Below are positions 50,150-63,180 of a stretch of DNA of 64,000 nt, in pieces. Numbering within the stretch: the first letter of the stretch is position 1; each line of letters starts with the position of its first letter. The position numbers and the translations under genes were made by a program. Source of the DNA: Brasenia schreberi (lineage: Eukaryota; Streptophyta; Magnoliopsida; Nymphaeales; Cabombaceae); the NCBI GenBank assembly GCA_036023115.1, contig JAYKKT010000087.1, positions 11,147,001 to 11,211,000 on the forward strand, in the 5' to 3' direction. The notes beneath the pieces were generated by a model. That model did not search any database. It saw only the letters and a list, made by a program, of their open reading frames with translations, and was not told the origin of the DNA.

Positions 50150-52385
50150 CCAATAGAGGAGAAGATGAGACATTGTGATGGGGGCTAAGAGTGTTGCAAG
50201 TATCCATATGTATCATAAAAGCTCAACAACATAAACACATCAATGCGTACAGTATTCTTTTAAAAAATTAAAAATAATAAAATTCAGAACCAATTTGATA
50301 CATACACCTACAATACAAGTATGATATGACCCTCTCTTACAATATGCACCAATAAGCTCCCGTATCCTAGGATACAGACCGATATGAGGCGTACCTATGA
50401 TACAGGGGTTGTGCTGCATCAAAAGTTTTATCGATATGATACATATCATTGTACAATACACACCAACATGCATAACTACAAGAAGATGTGAAAAAATCAA
50501 TGGTTCCAAAGGAACTATAAAACATGATGTCGCTTCCCTGAAGAGAAGATTCAGCAAAATAGCAACTACACATCCATGAAGAGGACCTTTGTTAGTGTGA
50601 GAGATGGCTTTGTGTTGATTTTGACTTAGTGCTTATTTTGGGTACTTTGTTTCATGAGAAAACATGTTTTCACCTAGTAATAAACATTCTGTTGCAGATG
50701 CAACTGACAAGAGGAATGTTGTTGAATGGTAAATGGAGAAGAAGCATCGCATTGGCGCTCATGTTCAACAAGTATCCATTGTTCCAAAGGAAATGGCTCA
50801 TAGTTGGCTTGTTGTCATGCCAAGACATGACATATGTAACCCAACTACTTTTCTCAAGTTAGGGAAGATATGAAAATTTGATTCCACCTGCCATGTGGAA
50901 ATTTGGAGAGTCCAAAAGACCTTGAAGTCAATGAATATCATAAGACACCACTGTGCAGTATCCACAATTGCAATCGATCTCTCTGTGTCGACAGAGACGA
51001 ATCCATCATGGCTATGCTAACTTCAAATACATATTATATTCAAGAAGGTAATTCTTGCCTCTGTCTAGATGTACTGTGGAGCTGCAAGCACGTTAGGTTT
51101 GGATTACAGTGTCAATTTGCAGCTGAAAGCACATTAGCATCACCCACCGTATGTTGAGTCAATTTTTCTTTAAATCTCATACTCCTTCCTAAATGGTAGA
51201 TCATTGAAACGTCTAATCCAGTGTATTGAATTGACCAGCTTAACGTAAAGTAATCAACATGATGAGACACAGAAAGAGCATACTCAAACCCAAAACTTCA
51301 CGCTCTCCAATTATGACTTAACCGGCTTTACTGAACCATGCAAATCATCTTTTCTGCAAACAAATGATATTTATGGGGAAAAAAAGAAAGAAACAAAGAT
51401 TTGCTTGGGGTTCATCAAGGAAATCAGAGAAAGTAAATGATAGTAACATGTGGAATGCTCACATTTTCTACATGTTCCGTACAACAAAGTAGCCACATTG
51501 ATAGTTTACTCAAGCAGAAAACAGTAAGGTGGTCTGCATTTTGGCCAATCATTGCGAGTAAAATACAAGTTACAGTAACAGAAGAAGACATGAATTCATT
51601 AGTACCGTTACAGTTCTAGCAGGCAGTATTCACTCTCCACTGCATTTGGATACAGTCTCTACTTAAAAGCATAAAGAAATCTTCCAAAGATATCGATATG
51701 TAGGTAGGTTTTGATGGTTAGGAGAGAACCATGAACCACAGAACCAGGCATACGTTATCTTTTCAAAATCTGAAGAAGGTCAAGGTGTCGTTGATGTGCG
51801 AACAGAAAAGGAAGCCAAAATGCGCCACATGAAGTCCCCAGTTCCGCTAAAATAACTTCACCAGCATAGAAACAAAAATGGATTATCCACCAAAACATAA
51901 GTTCCTAAAAATGATGCGTCTCAATGAAGCTATCACAACCTAGAAATAATACTTGAATTTCCAACAGTTAAAAGATTACCTCTTTGTGGGTAATGCTCAA
52001 GAATTCCTCCTAGACGGTAAACTTACTACGATCATACACCGTCTAACCAGGCATGATTTCTTTTCTTGTTTACCCAAATTGAAAAGGCAGGAATGCAAAA
52101 TAGTAGTTCCGTGATCCTGGTTTTAGATTACTGTTGATGTTAGATGAATCAAGAAAGAAATCAGAGTTTGCATAATCTTTAAAAGCTGTTCTTCTTACTA
52201 ACTGGGTTTATGCTCATTTTCCCAGGATGAAAGTTTCACATCTGCTTATATGTTCAGTACCGAGGTAAAATTGTACTCTGTACTAATGGGCAACTGTATA
52301 TTCCTTACAACTTACACTAATTGTCTCGGTCTGCAATATATTCCTTGACTAAGGAACTAGCTGGGGAAGGAAACAGTTTGTACTT
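50150..52385. other. Unassigned intergenic stretch
   Basis: The region at 50697-50870 reads HRIGAHVQQVSIVPKEMAHS then WLVVMPRHDICNPTTFLK in one frame apart from one stop, looking like a decayed exon of an unrecognised gene. Otherwise nothing was identified. Confidence 0.3.
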
Positions 52386-52389
52386 TTGA

Positions 52390-52725
52390 GCCACTAACCT
52401 TAACCAAACCTTTGGCTAGAGTGAGTTGGACGAGGATTTATTAAGAAGTCACCCATTTAAAACTAGCCTTATCTTAGTGATGTTCTCGTGCAAACACTTC
52501 TTAACCGAGGGATTCCATATTAATGCTTTGGTAAAAAGATCTGACAATTTTGTGCTGTCCACTAACCTTAACCAAGCCTTTTCTCAAGTTAGGTGGGGTT
52601 TGCTAGAGAATGTAACACAGGATTTCTTAGAAAGTCGTTCATTTTAGTAATATGTTTGAATAAACAATCAACCTCAGGAGTTTTGATGGAGGGCCTCTTA
52701 GGAAGTCGTCCATTTCAGTACTCTT
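52390..52725 (+). repeat. Possible tandem 5S rRNA-like remnants
   Basis: Three diverged blocks resemble the 3' half of 5S rRNA (GATGGGTGACCTCCTGGGAA type): near 52433-52460 (GAGGATTTATTAAGAAGTC), 52616-52640 (CAGGATTTCTTAGAAAGTC) and 52684-52712 (GATGGAGGGCCTCTTAGGAA, then GTCGTCC). The second is preceded by CAAGTTAGGTGGGGTTTGCT, which lines up with box A and the intermediate element. Similarity is by eye and weak. Confidence 0.35.
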
Positions 52726-52880
52726 AGCAGACCTTTCCCTCTGACGGTGAACCTCATACAGCAAGATGAAGTTTGTGAGCCACTCATCCATTTGCAATAC
52801 AAAAGTTGATGGCCTGTGTCGCTGGGAACAATGATATGCACTACCATCCTTTGCCAACATACATTAGTTTTAGTATGGTT

Positions 52881-52954
52881 GTAACGCTTAAGCGTTAACG
52901 CCCAAGCGTTACCGGCCATTAGGATATGAAGGGCCTTTAAAAGGACCCTTCATA
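52881..52954. repeat. Two palindromes at the left end of the solo LTR
   Basis: GTAACGCTT...AAGCGTTAC (about 52881-52911, with an inner AAGCGTTAACGC) and ATGAAGGGCC...GGACCCTTCAT (about 52927-52954) are near-perfect inverted repeats. Confidence 0.7.
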
Positions 52955-53099
52955 GTGTCTTCTCCTGGGAGTTTGGACAGCCTCGAACCAGCCGGAAAAC
53001 ATGAGAGGAGTCAGCTGCAATCGGGTGAGTTTACCTATTTTTCAGATTTTCGTTTTTCCTGATTTTTTATGAAAAAACTTGTTGAAAATCATCGTTTTG

Positions 53100-53620
53100 G
53101 GCTTGGATTGAAGGTTTAAGGTAGAACTAAGTGTTTTGGCGGGGTAGGTAAGTCGATGTGTCAATTTGACCGGGAAACAGTTATGATTTACCGGAAACAG
53201 ACGAAATCGATGCCGAAAAAAAAGGAGGAATCGGCCCTTTTGGGCGTGCCCCTTGTTTTCATGTCGTGTCGTGTCTGAAATATCATGAACCGACATTGAT
53301 TCGTGTCGTGTCCTCGTACCACATGTTAAGAACCAGTTCTGTGCTTGTATTGAAGATTTGAGGTAGAACTAAGTGTTTTGATGCGGTAGGTAAGTTGATG
53401 GTTTCAATTTGGCTGGGAAACAGTTATGATTCACCGGAAATCGATGAAATTGATGCTGGAAAAAAAAAATGAGGAATTGGCCCTTTTGGGCGTGCCCCTC
53501 GTTTCCGTGTCGTATCGTGATGGACACGATGTGTCGTGTTTGAAATGTCATGAACCGACACTGATTCGTGTCGTGTCCTTGTACCGCATGTTAAGAACTA
53601 GTTCTGTGTCAAAACAAGTT
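53100..53620. repeat. Tandem duplication of about 242 bp inside the solo LTR
   Basis: GAGGTAGAACTAAGTGTTTTG-like starts at about 53118 and 53360, and each copy runs through GGGAAACAGTTATGATT, CCCTTTTGGGCGTGCCCC and GATTCGTGTCGTGTCC to CATGTTAAGAACCAGTTCTG. Copies differ by substitutions and a small insertion. Confidence 0.85.
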
Positions 53621-55052
53621 TCGTGTCGGGTTCTGTGTCGAAAACGGGTCAAGTTTGGGTCGTGTCTTGAAATGGATTTCTAGGTTAGAAACAAGACCCG
53701 TATCAATAGTTAAAGGTTCTCTGTTGACACAGTGACACAAGCTACCTATTATGTCACTCATTTGGATCAGATATGGAACTGGGTATCGATTTGGATCTCG
53801 GTTAACGTAAACGGATCCATATTAGGGTTTGGGATCCGATTCAGATACAATTTGTTTAGTTAGATTTATAGTTAAATAAATTTTAATATTTCAATTATTT
53901 GTAATTATTTAGAGATTAAAATTGGAGGATTTGGTGGTGATAAGAGTGGCCCAACAGCTTGGGGACTGAATCTTAGTGCTCCTTTAGATAGAGGGTTATG
54001 CATTCTTTTACAGAACCATGCTAGAAGTGATTTTACTGTTTTAGATAGATTTAAATATGCATGATTGATAAATGCTTTATTGATGTTTGTGAAATGTTAT
54101 TCGCAATTATGGGTTATTTGATATGCTTTTCAAATAGAACATGTTTATAACACTATTTGATAAAGAGCATGTTTTGATGTACATGTGTTGTATGAACACG
54201 GTATTTACATGTTGTTTAAATGTTATGTGGATATGAGTTTGATTTTGGATAATGGTGGATCTGAATATGATTTGTGAATGTGATGAAATGAATTTGGTTT
54301 TAGAAATATAATGATGTGTGAATATACTAGTCATACTTGAGTGGTTTGTGTGGGATCTCTAGAGACTTGCAAGTCCCTCGAGCGATCCGGCTTGGGGTGA
54401 ATACAAGGTGTGTTCTCGGGCACTCTGTTGTGAGAGTCGGCGTGGTTACCGTCGTGGACAGGGTTACCGAGGTCACATTAGGGAGGGCCGGACGACTCCC
54501 GTGGCCTTTGGGGCAGACACAGTATGGGCTGTAATTATCAAAACTAATGATGTGTGCGTGTGTGTAAGTGTATGCGTATGAATTTAAGATCATGATTTCA
54601 AGGTAAATGTGCTTTTCTATGAAATGATTGTGAATTATGCATGCTTTTAGTTTGTTTTCTGTTTAAAGATGTTTAACCTCCCTACTGATCTATGTATAGG
54701 AACTCACCCTATTGTTTTACAGCTCATTCTGAAGTTAGACTTCGAAGGCACACGGAGCATAATAGAAGTTTGATAGAGCTGCATTTTTATTTTAGATGGT
54801 ATGATAAGTATTGAATGATTTAGAAAGTCTTTTATTCGAGGTTATTGTTAGGTGGGCCCCGCACCATTTTGGACGTGTTGTTTAGAACTTCGATATGGAT
54901 ATTTATTTCGGTTAGATATTTCTTGAGTTTGCATTAAATTAGTATTGTATTTGGTTACTGCTCACCATCACGCCCGTGCGAGAAGCAGCTACGTGGCATC
55001 GGCTCGGACCGGGTCGTGATCGCGACCCGAGCGGGTGTGACAATGGTCGAGT

Positions 55053-55165
55053 ATGGCCATCCATGGTGCTTTGACGCCCTTGCTCCTCGTGGGAGTTCGA
55101 CTCGTGGGAGTGTACATGTGTGTCAGGTTTCGGCCTCCATTGGTAACCATACAAAAAGGTCATTG
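55053..55165 (+). repeat. tRNA-derived SINE
   Basis: TGGTCGAGTATGG near the start and GGGAGTTCGACTCGTGG (B-box-like) are followed by TGTACATGTGTGT and TTTCGGCCTCCATTGGTAACC, the same order as the SINE at 23230. It sits immediately next to the solo LTR. Confidence 0.6.
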
Positions 55166-55600
55166 GCGAGAGTTTAGAACACCGTATAGAATTGTGATGA
55201 TTTGAACCGTTCCTTAGAAAGCCAAACCACTTAGGGTTACTACTCTTTAATAGCACGTCCCTGCATTTAGGGGTCGTCTTTTGCAATTATCTTGTCCTTC
55301 CCTTGCGAATGTGGCCTAAATTTTCTTAAACTAGCCATCTTAATCTTACTGATTCTGAACCACGATGGTTCTTCAAACCTATCATCTAAGAGTCTCTCTC
55401 TCTCTCTACATACACACACTCAGACACATGTTAGAACTGAAATTAGTCACAGTAGTAGGCCGTGCTTTTGATCTTGATAAAATTTATTTATGACCATGCA
55501 TTTGGACTGCTATAAAAGAAATATTCTTCCAACTTCTGCTAATATTGGAAGTAAATTGCCTTCATCCATGAGGCAATATTAACCCTTGTACTTACAGCTT
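55166..55600. other. Short intergenic stretch
   Basis: No coding or structural feature beyond a (TC)n run near 55392 and a CA-rich patch. Confidence 0.4.
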
Positions 55601-55620
55601 GAAAATGTAACTTATTTGAT

Positions 55621-57231
55621 CTATTGTTTGATGCGGTTCGTGGACATGATCCGGAGGCTCTGTCTTACTATATCTACCTCTCTTTCTAGATTTGCACGTT
55701 CTTTCTCCATCTCCACGAGCTTTGCTTTTAGCTCCTTGTTGATAACCTCTTTTGCCTTCAGTTCTTCCTTTAACCATTCTGTGCATAACATCTGTTCTCC
55801 TGTCAATTCAAATCGCAGTTGAAACGGTCAGTGTTCCAATCATCTTGGATTCCATAACCACTGAATTCCAACATGATTTGCAGAAACAGAGGAAAGTAGG
55901 AGTTTCTGGTAGAAAGAGATCGCTTTTCTTAACTTCACCCCCAAAAGAGCAAAGGGATGGGAGGTTGCGCCAGAGTTTGGTGGCTTATGTTGTATGACGA
56001 AGGACCGCGTTTGGATATAATCATTACAGGGAACCACCGCTGGGGGAGCCAAGTCGTATCTATGGGTCAAGTTCGGGTCACTTTGAACATGGATCAGAAA
56101 CAGGTCAACCCTGACTTGACCCTTTTGCAGGTACAATCACAGGACAACCTGATCAGCTTCTGGTAAACCAAACCCAACACAAACTGGTTGTAATTAAAGA
56201 ATAGAATTTGTAGCCGACCCTAAAAACACCCAAAAAGGAAAAAAAGTTTATCGAAAAACAGGACCGTGAAAAACACATAAGAAACGAAATTGAGAAATAA
56301 ACTGAAATATGTCAATCAGCTGAGCTGGTTCACATGGATTCAATTAGACCGATTTCTGTTAGGGTGCTATGGGTCATATGGTAACCTTGAAATTGGATCC
56401 GGAATGTTCGATCGGGTCTGAGATTGTAAATCTCAATCCACCATCTCCTCCAACGATGTCACACGGAATTGTAGAGTTAATGTAAGCCTATGACCAGAGT
56501 GAGTATCGTTCATGTCCATGGGCAAATTAACTTCCCGCCGATTTTGGGCTCATGACCACAACTGTGGAACATGACGTGAGTTTTCTATTACGAACTGTGC
56601 CTAAAAATGTGGTGTACGGTGATATACACACGTATACGAAGAATGTAAATGTGTAATACCCGGGATATACATATATACATATACATGCCCACCAACGCGT
56701 ACACAAATACCTACCTTGAACTTGGGGGTGAGAAATAAGTGCTGTGGCTTGAATGAGTTGGTCAAGCTCGTTCTTGATTGAAAGATACAGACGCTTCCAC
56801 TTCTCGACGGCCTCGTCCCTTTTCTTTTGCTCCTTCATCTGCTGGATGAGGATGTGAGACCAATTATTCCCCTTGAATTCCAGAAGCTCCATCATCATCC
56901 CCTCTCTTCCGTATTGCTGCTCGCTCCAATTGGTTAAGGTAGCCCTTAGCTCCTCCTGCAGACGACTCTTCTCCTCGTTCCACTCTTCTTGTTTCATCAC
57001 CAATTCTTTCCTTCGAACTTTCTCTTCAATGTTCCGCTCCTTCCTCAACTGTTGGACCTCTGCTTCTAGTTGACGGATTGCCTGCTTTATTGCTACAGGG
57101 TCTTCGCCTGGTCCAGGTCTCAGGTTCTTCCTTAGTGCACACCCCATTTCCTTGCTCTCTCTCGGGAGAGAGAGAGAGAGCACTCGGAAAACTTCAAGGT
57201 TCAACGAGGCAGATGCCCTGTGAGACTCCAT
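55621..57231 (-). CDS. Coiled-coil protein, two exons
   Basis: Exon 1 (57231-56715) and exon 2 (55799-55621) join in phase (CAA-G|GA-GAA) across a GT-AG intron to give 231 residues. From about residue 45 the chain is highly charged with heptad-like patterns: IKQAIRQLEAEVQQLRKERN, EEKVRRKELVMKQEEWNEEK, then NWSHILIQQMKEQKKRDEAV, WKRLYLSIKNELDQLI and, in exon 2, KELKAKLVEMEKERANLERE. It ends in SLRIMSTNRIKQ. A Met at residue 29 (MGCALRKNLRPGPG) is an alternative start; the first 28 residues include a (GA)n-encoded LSLSLP run and may be 5' UTR. I do not recognise a named family. Likely a structural or vesicle-associated plant protein, which is inference only. Confidence 0.75.
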
Positions 57232-57239
57232 GCTCCATC

Positions 57240-60200
57240 ATTGTACTCCCTCTCTTAAAACTTGCCTAGCTTGAGATACGTCCATTTTAATAGCCTTTTC
57301 TCGGTAAAATCTCTCTCTCAAAAACTTACCTAGCGGGAGATCATATATTAATTTTAGCTTCAGCCTATTTGGGTTAAGTTTCCTTTTGTTCTTCTGGAAT
57401 ACATGTGAATTTTTGCTAAAGATAGCTTTTTCCAAATAATAGTACAGAAATGACACACCGGCCCGCAGGTCATTGACGATAATGACGCGTGTTTCACACA
57501 AGCGACATGTATCGCACGTGGGTGGGATGCAGGAAGGCCCTACATGGCTCGGTGTAACATGGTGAGGAGTTGTTGAAATGTAGTCCGAATCGAGATCGTT
57601 TCAACCTTGTGTTTTATGTTTTAAAAATCAAACCACAACTCAAACCAAGTCTTTTCCCGTATCAAGCCAGGTTGCAAATATCATGAATTGTTTGTTGCCC
57701 CTTTGCTACTTAAGCATCAAACATCATTATTTCCTTTTAAAACTTCAGAGGCTTTCTTTTGCCTATTTCAAGGTGTTCGACATCAAAATTTTCATTTCTC
57801 TGAAAGGAGCTTCACTTGGTTATCCTTAAAATGTAAAGCACTAATTAAATGATGGACTTCTCTCCATAGTCTATATTATACTGGTTTCCTATACGCTTTG
57901 ACATATGTGCATGTTGTGCTCCTCTTTAAAAGTGGAGACACAACATCATTTGTAAATATGAAAGTATACTTGGAAAATTAAAAAAAGAGAGCATCAAATG
58001 ACTTCGCCCTTACTTTTAAAGGAGTGCATAACAGTGCACACATGGTGTAGTATGCAGGAAAAAATCAGATATTTTATTTGGAAAAACATATGCGCTATTT
58101 TACGCCCCTTTGAATGTCAACGTCGTCTGCAATTTTGAAAGGTATTGAAAAGGTGAAAAATCATGCAAATGATTGTTTTGCCGTCGCCTTTAAAAGAGTG
58201 CATGATACCGCACTCACGTAAGTGTGTGTAGGAACGAATCGCTCATTGATAATCTGCCCTGGAAACACCAAATGGATCGCGTATTTTGCCGTTCTAAAAA
58301 TATGTTGTTGACTACACTTAAGCATTCCTAACTCATCTGAACAGTGAGATGGGATCCAAACTACTCCGACATGGTGTCACAATATGGCCTCACAAATACA
58401 CCTCACCATATGGGTGTGGGATTGTAGGCCTCTTTTCTTCATTTTGATCACTATAAGTTATAGGAATCCAAGAACATGCACGGACAAGTTGGACATGAAG
58501 AGGACATCGAAGATAAATCCAACCTGAATGGTTTTCTCTGGAGTAAAGAGTCGGTTGAAGGACTCATGACCTGATCTAGGGCTATGTTTCAGTAATTTCA
58601 GATTTAGTTGATCTATTTTGATGCTTAAGTAGATCTATTAAAACTCCTATTGAGGTCCAGTGTGCTTGTTTTGAATTTTAAAATGCATTCATTTCACCTT
58701 TTTATTTCATTGGTTAAGTGGGAGGTGGACTATTTAGTCATGATTATACTATACAAAGCATTATTTATTTATTGACTAAGGTGAGAGACTTGTTTTCTGA
58801 ATGAAAATGCATTTGTTTGGATTGCATCAAAGGAAATTATGAATTTATTCTTCTCTTATTTGGGTCTTCAAGGTTCAATGGTGAGTTTTTGACTTTCTCT
58901 CCTTATCAACCTTCTTTGTTGTGATGGATTTGAAGTTAGTTAGTATTTTTCTCTCCATTTCTTACTCCTCGTGAAGCAAGCACAACAATAAGTTTTAGTT
59001 TGCGCTCTTACATGCGGTAGTGTATTTTGCAGTTTACACCACAATCATGAGAGAATTTTGATTCTTTATATCAAAAGGATTTGTTTGGTTAATGCCTTCT
59101 GATCCTTTTTACCAACCCTCGTTAAAGTACAAATGAAAGAATTAGTAACCCTGTTAGCAAAGAACACGTTCTTCTGCAGCGATCTAAATCTGTGTTGGTA
59201 TTCTGGGCAGGGCAGCCACATGGTGTTGTACCGGCGCATCACATGGGTTTAATATTTGCTCATGTGCATGTCTTCATTCGGCGAAGATGGCAGTGATGTC
59301 ACTTGACGAAGTTTAAGCTTTTTCACCAGTTTTTATTTTTTTTCTTTTAAAGAACTCTGTTTTGAAGGTTTTACCATCCCATAACCGATCCCAAGCTCTG
59401 TTAAAGAAGAGGGTTGAGGTTGTCTTTGACGGCGCCTAGAAAACTAAGTCAAATATTTTACCATGGGTTCTACAACTGGGTTTTTGTCCGGGAAAAAACT
59501 TTTTGGTGTGTTGAGGGTGTGACCAAGAGTATAGATATCATGGTCGGTTATCGTATGTGATTTAAATAGTTGGTTGCAACTAATTTAGTAAGCAAATTTC
59601 AAATTCATAAAGATCAAAATATGCACAAAAAATGAAGAAAGTTCAAATCGACTCAGTCCTGGACAAACCTGATTCTACCACAATTAAAAAGTTCGATTTT
59701 GAACACCCTCCAATTGATCTGTATTCTATTGAACTTCCATTGTTTCGACTTGAATCTTCTGATTCACTTATTTTCGTTAGCCAGAGCCTCCGTAGACTAG
59801 AGGTTGTGTACGGTTTCCATTCACGGGAATGGCTATTTTGTTCTGGGTTGTGTTTGTGTTTGTGTTTGTGTCGGAATGGTTTAACACAAGCATGATTTAC
59901 TTTTCCTATTGTTCTGCAGGACATGCGCACGTAGTTCTGGGTCGTCTGTGTTGGACTTTTGTGTCAGGTGCTATGGCAGGCAACTCGTGTTTCTGGTTTT
60001 ATTCTTATTCTGTATCTTGTGTTCACGTACAAAAACAACCCAACTCGAACACGACATTGTATCTTTTCAATGTTACTTCGGATGGACGCGGGCGCAGATT
60101 TCTTGGTCATCTTCGAGCTACGCTTTCATATCCTGTCGCATATTGCCGGCCCTTGATGATAAGAGTGGACCTGCACTTTCCATCTTAAAGGCAGAACCCT

Positions 60201-60246
60201 GGGATCGGTTCCAAGTCTGCACCTTAAGCCCTTGATAACAGGAGCC
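57240..60246. other. Intergenic, no gene recognised
   Basis: Frames at 59632-59895 and 59829-60235 are short and overlapping and look random. GTGCATRAxA/GTGCACAC-type blocks at 57990-58060 and 58190-58230 suggest a decayed internal duplication. Confidence 0.35.
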
Positions 60247-60589
60247 GATTTGTATAGACATGGCCGGTTCCTAACCGGCCCTGTGGTTCCAACTGAAATC
60301 AAACTGGACTAAGAACCAACTGAACTGAACCGGAACTGAACACCACCAGATTCCAATTTCACTTTTTATAAAATTGGAACTGGAATAGGGACTATTGGTT
60401 TCAAATCCTCTGTTCCAAATTGTTTTTAAAAATTTTCCATAATTTTTTAATAAAATTACCGCCTCTGGGCTCAAACCGAAACCACCCAAAACTGACTGTT
60501 TTGGAACTGTAATAATAACCACCACCGGTCCAATTTGGTTACGGTTCCAGCTTCTGGTCTAACAAGAACTGGACATGTTTAGATCTGTA
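60247..60589. repeat. hAT-like MITE with 8-bp TSD
   Basis: A 327-bp element (60255-60581) has ends TAGACATGGCCGGTTCC and (inverse) TAAACATGTCCAGTTC, and flanks GATTTGTA and GATCTGTA (7 of 8). It belongs to the same family as the copies at 36835 and 62555. Confidence 0.82.
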
Positions 60590-61799
60590 AGAAAATTTGC
60601 TGCTTTATTAACTGAGACGATGGTGGGGATTTTCCAGTCGCTGTACTTAAATTATTATTGCCGGACATAATTCAAATACCTACATAATTGATTTTAGCAC
60701 TTATATATATATATCAGCAGCGGACCTATGTCATTCCAGAACTATTTACCACATTGTTAGCCTATCGTGAAGTTGGTGACTTCAGACCTGACCCGACAAC
60801 TTGGCCTGGAAAGTCTGGGTGATGTCAGGGTTCAGCTTACCATAGGTCGGATCTGGGTTAACCCGAAACAGCCTTTCAAGATTGGATGGGCCTCGTGGAC
60901 CCGAACCCAAATCAATCCTGACCTCTATATGTTTTCTTGTCCAATCCTCTTTTGACATAAACTCGAAAGAACCTTCTGGTCATCCAGTAGGTGCTTCCCT
61001 TACCCAAGGCTATGACTGAAAAAAGAAAGGCCATGGAAATGTGGAGTATGTATCATAGCCCATGGATTCAACCGTAGCTTATAGTTTTTTTGGGTTGTTT
61101 TTCTAAAATTGGGTGGAGCAGATGCCTCATCTTGGCTAAATGTAGATCTGCCACGACTATAGAACTTTATGCTTGATGAATAAAAGTTTACTAGCTTTAT
61201 GTTTTTAAAGTGGCCACATTGAAATCATGTTTGCATTATGCTTGCTTGGTAATATTGAATTCAGTAGGTCTTTATTTATTCATCAAAGATATTTGTCTGG
61301 TGTGTCATTTCATCATACAAAACGCTTTGGATCCCTTTTAGGCTGTTGCTTTCAAGGAACAACGTTCTATAATGATTGATCTTACAAACGTCCTTGCATT
61401 CAGTAGCATTCAAATACCCACCATGCCTGAGAAAAAGAAACCAGACAATATCAATGATTGAGACTCAGAGTGCTCCCGGACCTCCAAGGTTTTGCAGGGT
61501 GAGGCAAAGTCCAGTAGTGGTGAAACTCCGATGAGAAATTTCTATAAAAGATTGCGCTTCTTGTATAGCTTTCTTGGTATTTTGGGACTTCGGGTTAAGC
61601 GACCACCGAACCTCACCCATGAATGGATCCACTGTTTCATAGGCTTCTCACAAATGACAGAATAATAATAGGTAGGAGGTAAGGCTCTCCCGGCGCTGGC
61701 TTTTGATTTTGAACTCGAGACCTTGCTTAAGGCAAGCAGCTGTCGAGCCACTTGAACCAACTAAATGTTTGTAGATGGGCATTCTTTTAATTTATTCTA
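60590..61799. other. Intergenic, no gene recognised
   Basis: A GACCTGACCCGA/TCGGATCTGGGTT-rich patch (60780-60930) resembles interiors of hAT-like MITEs. Around 61680-61765 GAACTCGAGACCTTGCTTAA and GAGCCACTTGAACCAACTAA resemble the inverse of a tRNA-like SINE; a similar block lies at 14070-14115. Confidence 0.35.
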
Positions 61800-62008
61800 T
61801 AAAAATGTAATAGAAAGTAAATTGTGAAAATATTAAAAGCCAAAGATGAAAGACCACACAAGTATTGAAAAAAAACAATAAAGAATGATCCCATTGCTTA
61901 TATTGAGTTAATTGTTAGCATGATACATTATTGGGTTTTATGAAAACAAAGAATTCATATAGTCAACTCCATCTAATATGAAAAAAAGGCTTAGTTATTG
62001 TTGTTGGA
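61800..62008 (+). repeat. 5'-truncated RTE LINE 3' end
   Basis: AAGTATTGAAAAAAAACAAT, AAAGAATGATC, AGTTAATTGTTAGCATG and the terminal AAAAAGGCTTAGTTATTG then TTGTTG match, in order, the RTE 3' region of the minus-strand LINE at 7376-7530. Confidence 0.7.
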
Positions 62009-62554
62009 TTGCGAACTTGCATGCCATTGTAGTTTATTTATTTATTCTTAATACAGTAATTAGACTAAACCATGCCATTGAACATCCTGGTATTGAACGC
62101 CCCAGAGAATTGACCCGTTTGGGGGATGCATAAATCGCTTTGTAATTGTAGCCCCTAGGAGGGACCAATTAATTTTGATATGAAATAGTCGATAAACTAT
62201 AAGCATTGTCGATTTATTGCATTCTAGGAAAGTCTAAATTGGATCAATCCATATCTACTTGATGAATCTCGTCCTTGCTTGAAATCCTAAAATACTCAAA
62301 AGATTCGCATATTTCGTGCATTTTCAAGTTATTTTTTTGGAACAACTTGTTTGAAAATTTTCTTGAAAGGGAAATTGAAATGTTTACAACATACAGGTAG
62401 TTATGTTATTGTTTACGTTCTACACCTGCATGTTCATTTGGATCGATCTTGGATGAAGGAGATGCAACCATTGTTTTGAGAACTTGAGTATACGACACAG
62501 CGACCGCATCACATTCTGTGGATGCAGCCTTAATTTTCATAGGCAAATTGACGT
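62009..62554. other. Intergenic, no gene recognised
   Basis: AT-rich sequence with no recognisable coding capacity. Confidence 0.35.
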
Positions 62555-62828
62555 CGATACACATCATCGAATCGAGCCAGGAACCGGCTGGAACTTGAAC
62601 AGTTGAAACCGGTCTCAAACCAGAGACCATCTGGTTCGTTTCCGGTTTCACCTTCCATGATACTAGAACCAGACCAATCCAGAACCACTGGTTTCTTATA
62701 TTTTTAATTTTTGTAAAAAAAAATTATTTTTTTAGGTTCCGAACGTTTTGGGCCTCAAACTGAAACCCGCCTGATCCCAGTTCCGTTTAACTGGCACCGG
62801 CCATACCCAAACTGTATTAACATGTCTA
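62555..62828. repeat. Diverged hAT-like MITE
   Basis: The right end ACATGTCTA and internal GAACCGGC/GCACCGGCC blocks around an AT-rich centre match the family at 36835 and 60255. The left end is decayed and its boundary is approximate. Confidence 0.45.
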
Positions 62829-63099
62829 GTATCAAACTTTACAGTACAGTAATGAAAACTTGTATAAACCGTATTTTCGAAACTATTTCTTCAAACACAA
62901 AACATGTTTCTCAAAACACCAATGTGCTCCACCATTGCCGGTCCCAAGCTCAAATGCGAGAGGAGGTGGATTGCCTTTAGATAACCGATAGGCAGCATAA
63001 AAGATTCTAGAACTCATTCCACTCCATCACAAAATAATGTCAAACTCTTTTTAATCACCCACTCGACACATATCATAATTTTGTATAATTCATGGTATA

Positions 63100-63180
63100 A
63101 AAATTCTATAAAGTTTTATACTGGTTGTCGGAAGCCTAACACAACCCTCCTCTTTTATTATCGGCCATGCAAGAGTTAAT
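63100..63180 (-). repeat. RTE/SINE 5'-block fragment
   Basis: AAGTTTTATACTGGTTGTCG and GAAGCCTAACACAACCCTCC match the inverse of the block that begins the LINE at 10540 and the mini-elements at 1865 and 10888. Confidence 0.65.

Larger units (their letters stand above)
52875..55057 (+). mobile_element. Solo LTR, 2.2 kb, probably Ty3/gypsy
   Basis: A 2173-bp segment (52880-55052) begins TGTAACGC, ends GTGTGACA and is flanked by a perfect 5-bp duplication ATGGT (52875-52879, 55053-55057). No internal coding region or second LTR is present, so it is a solo LTR left by recombination. Length and GC-rich 3' part are typical of plant gypsy elements; strand is inferred from a TATA-like CTTTAAAAGG near the left end and is tentative. 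Confidence 0.75.

Noticed and set aside
59632..60235. Overlapping plus-strand frames near 60 kb as a gene
   Set aside because: Composition and the GTGTTT repeat-encoded CLCLCL run look random, and no family or splice structure supports them.
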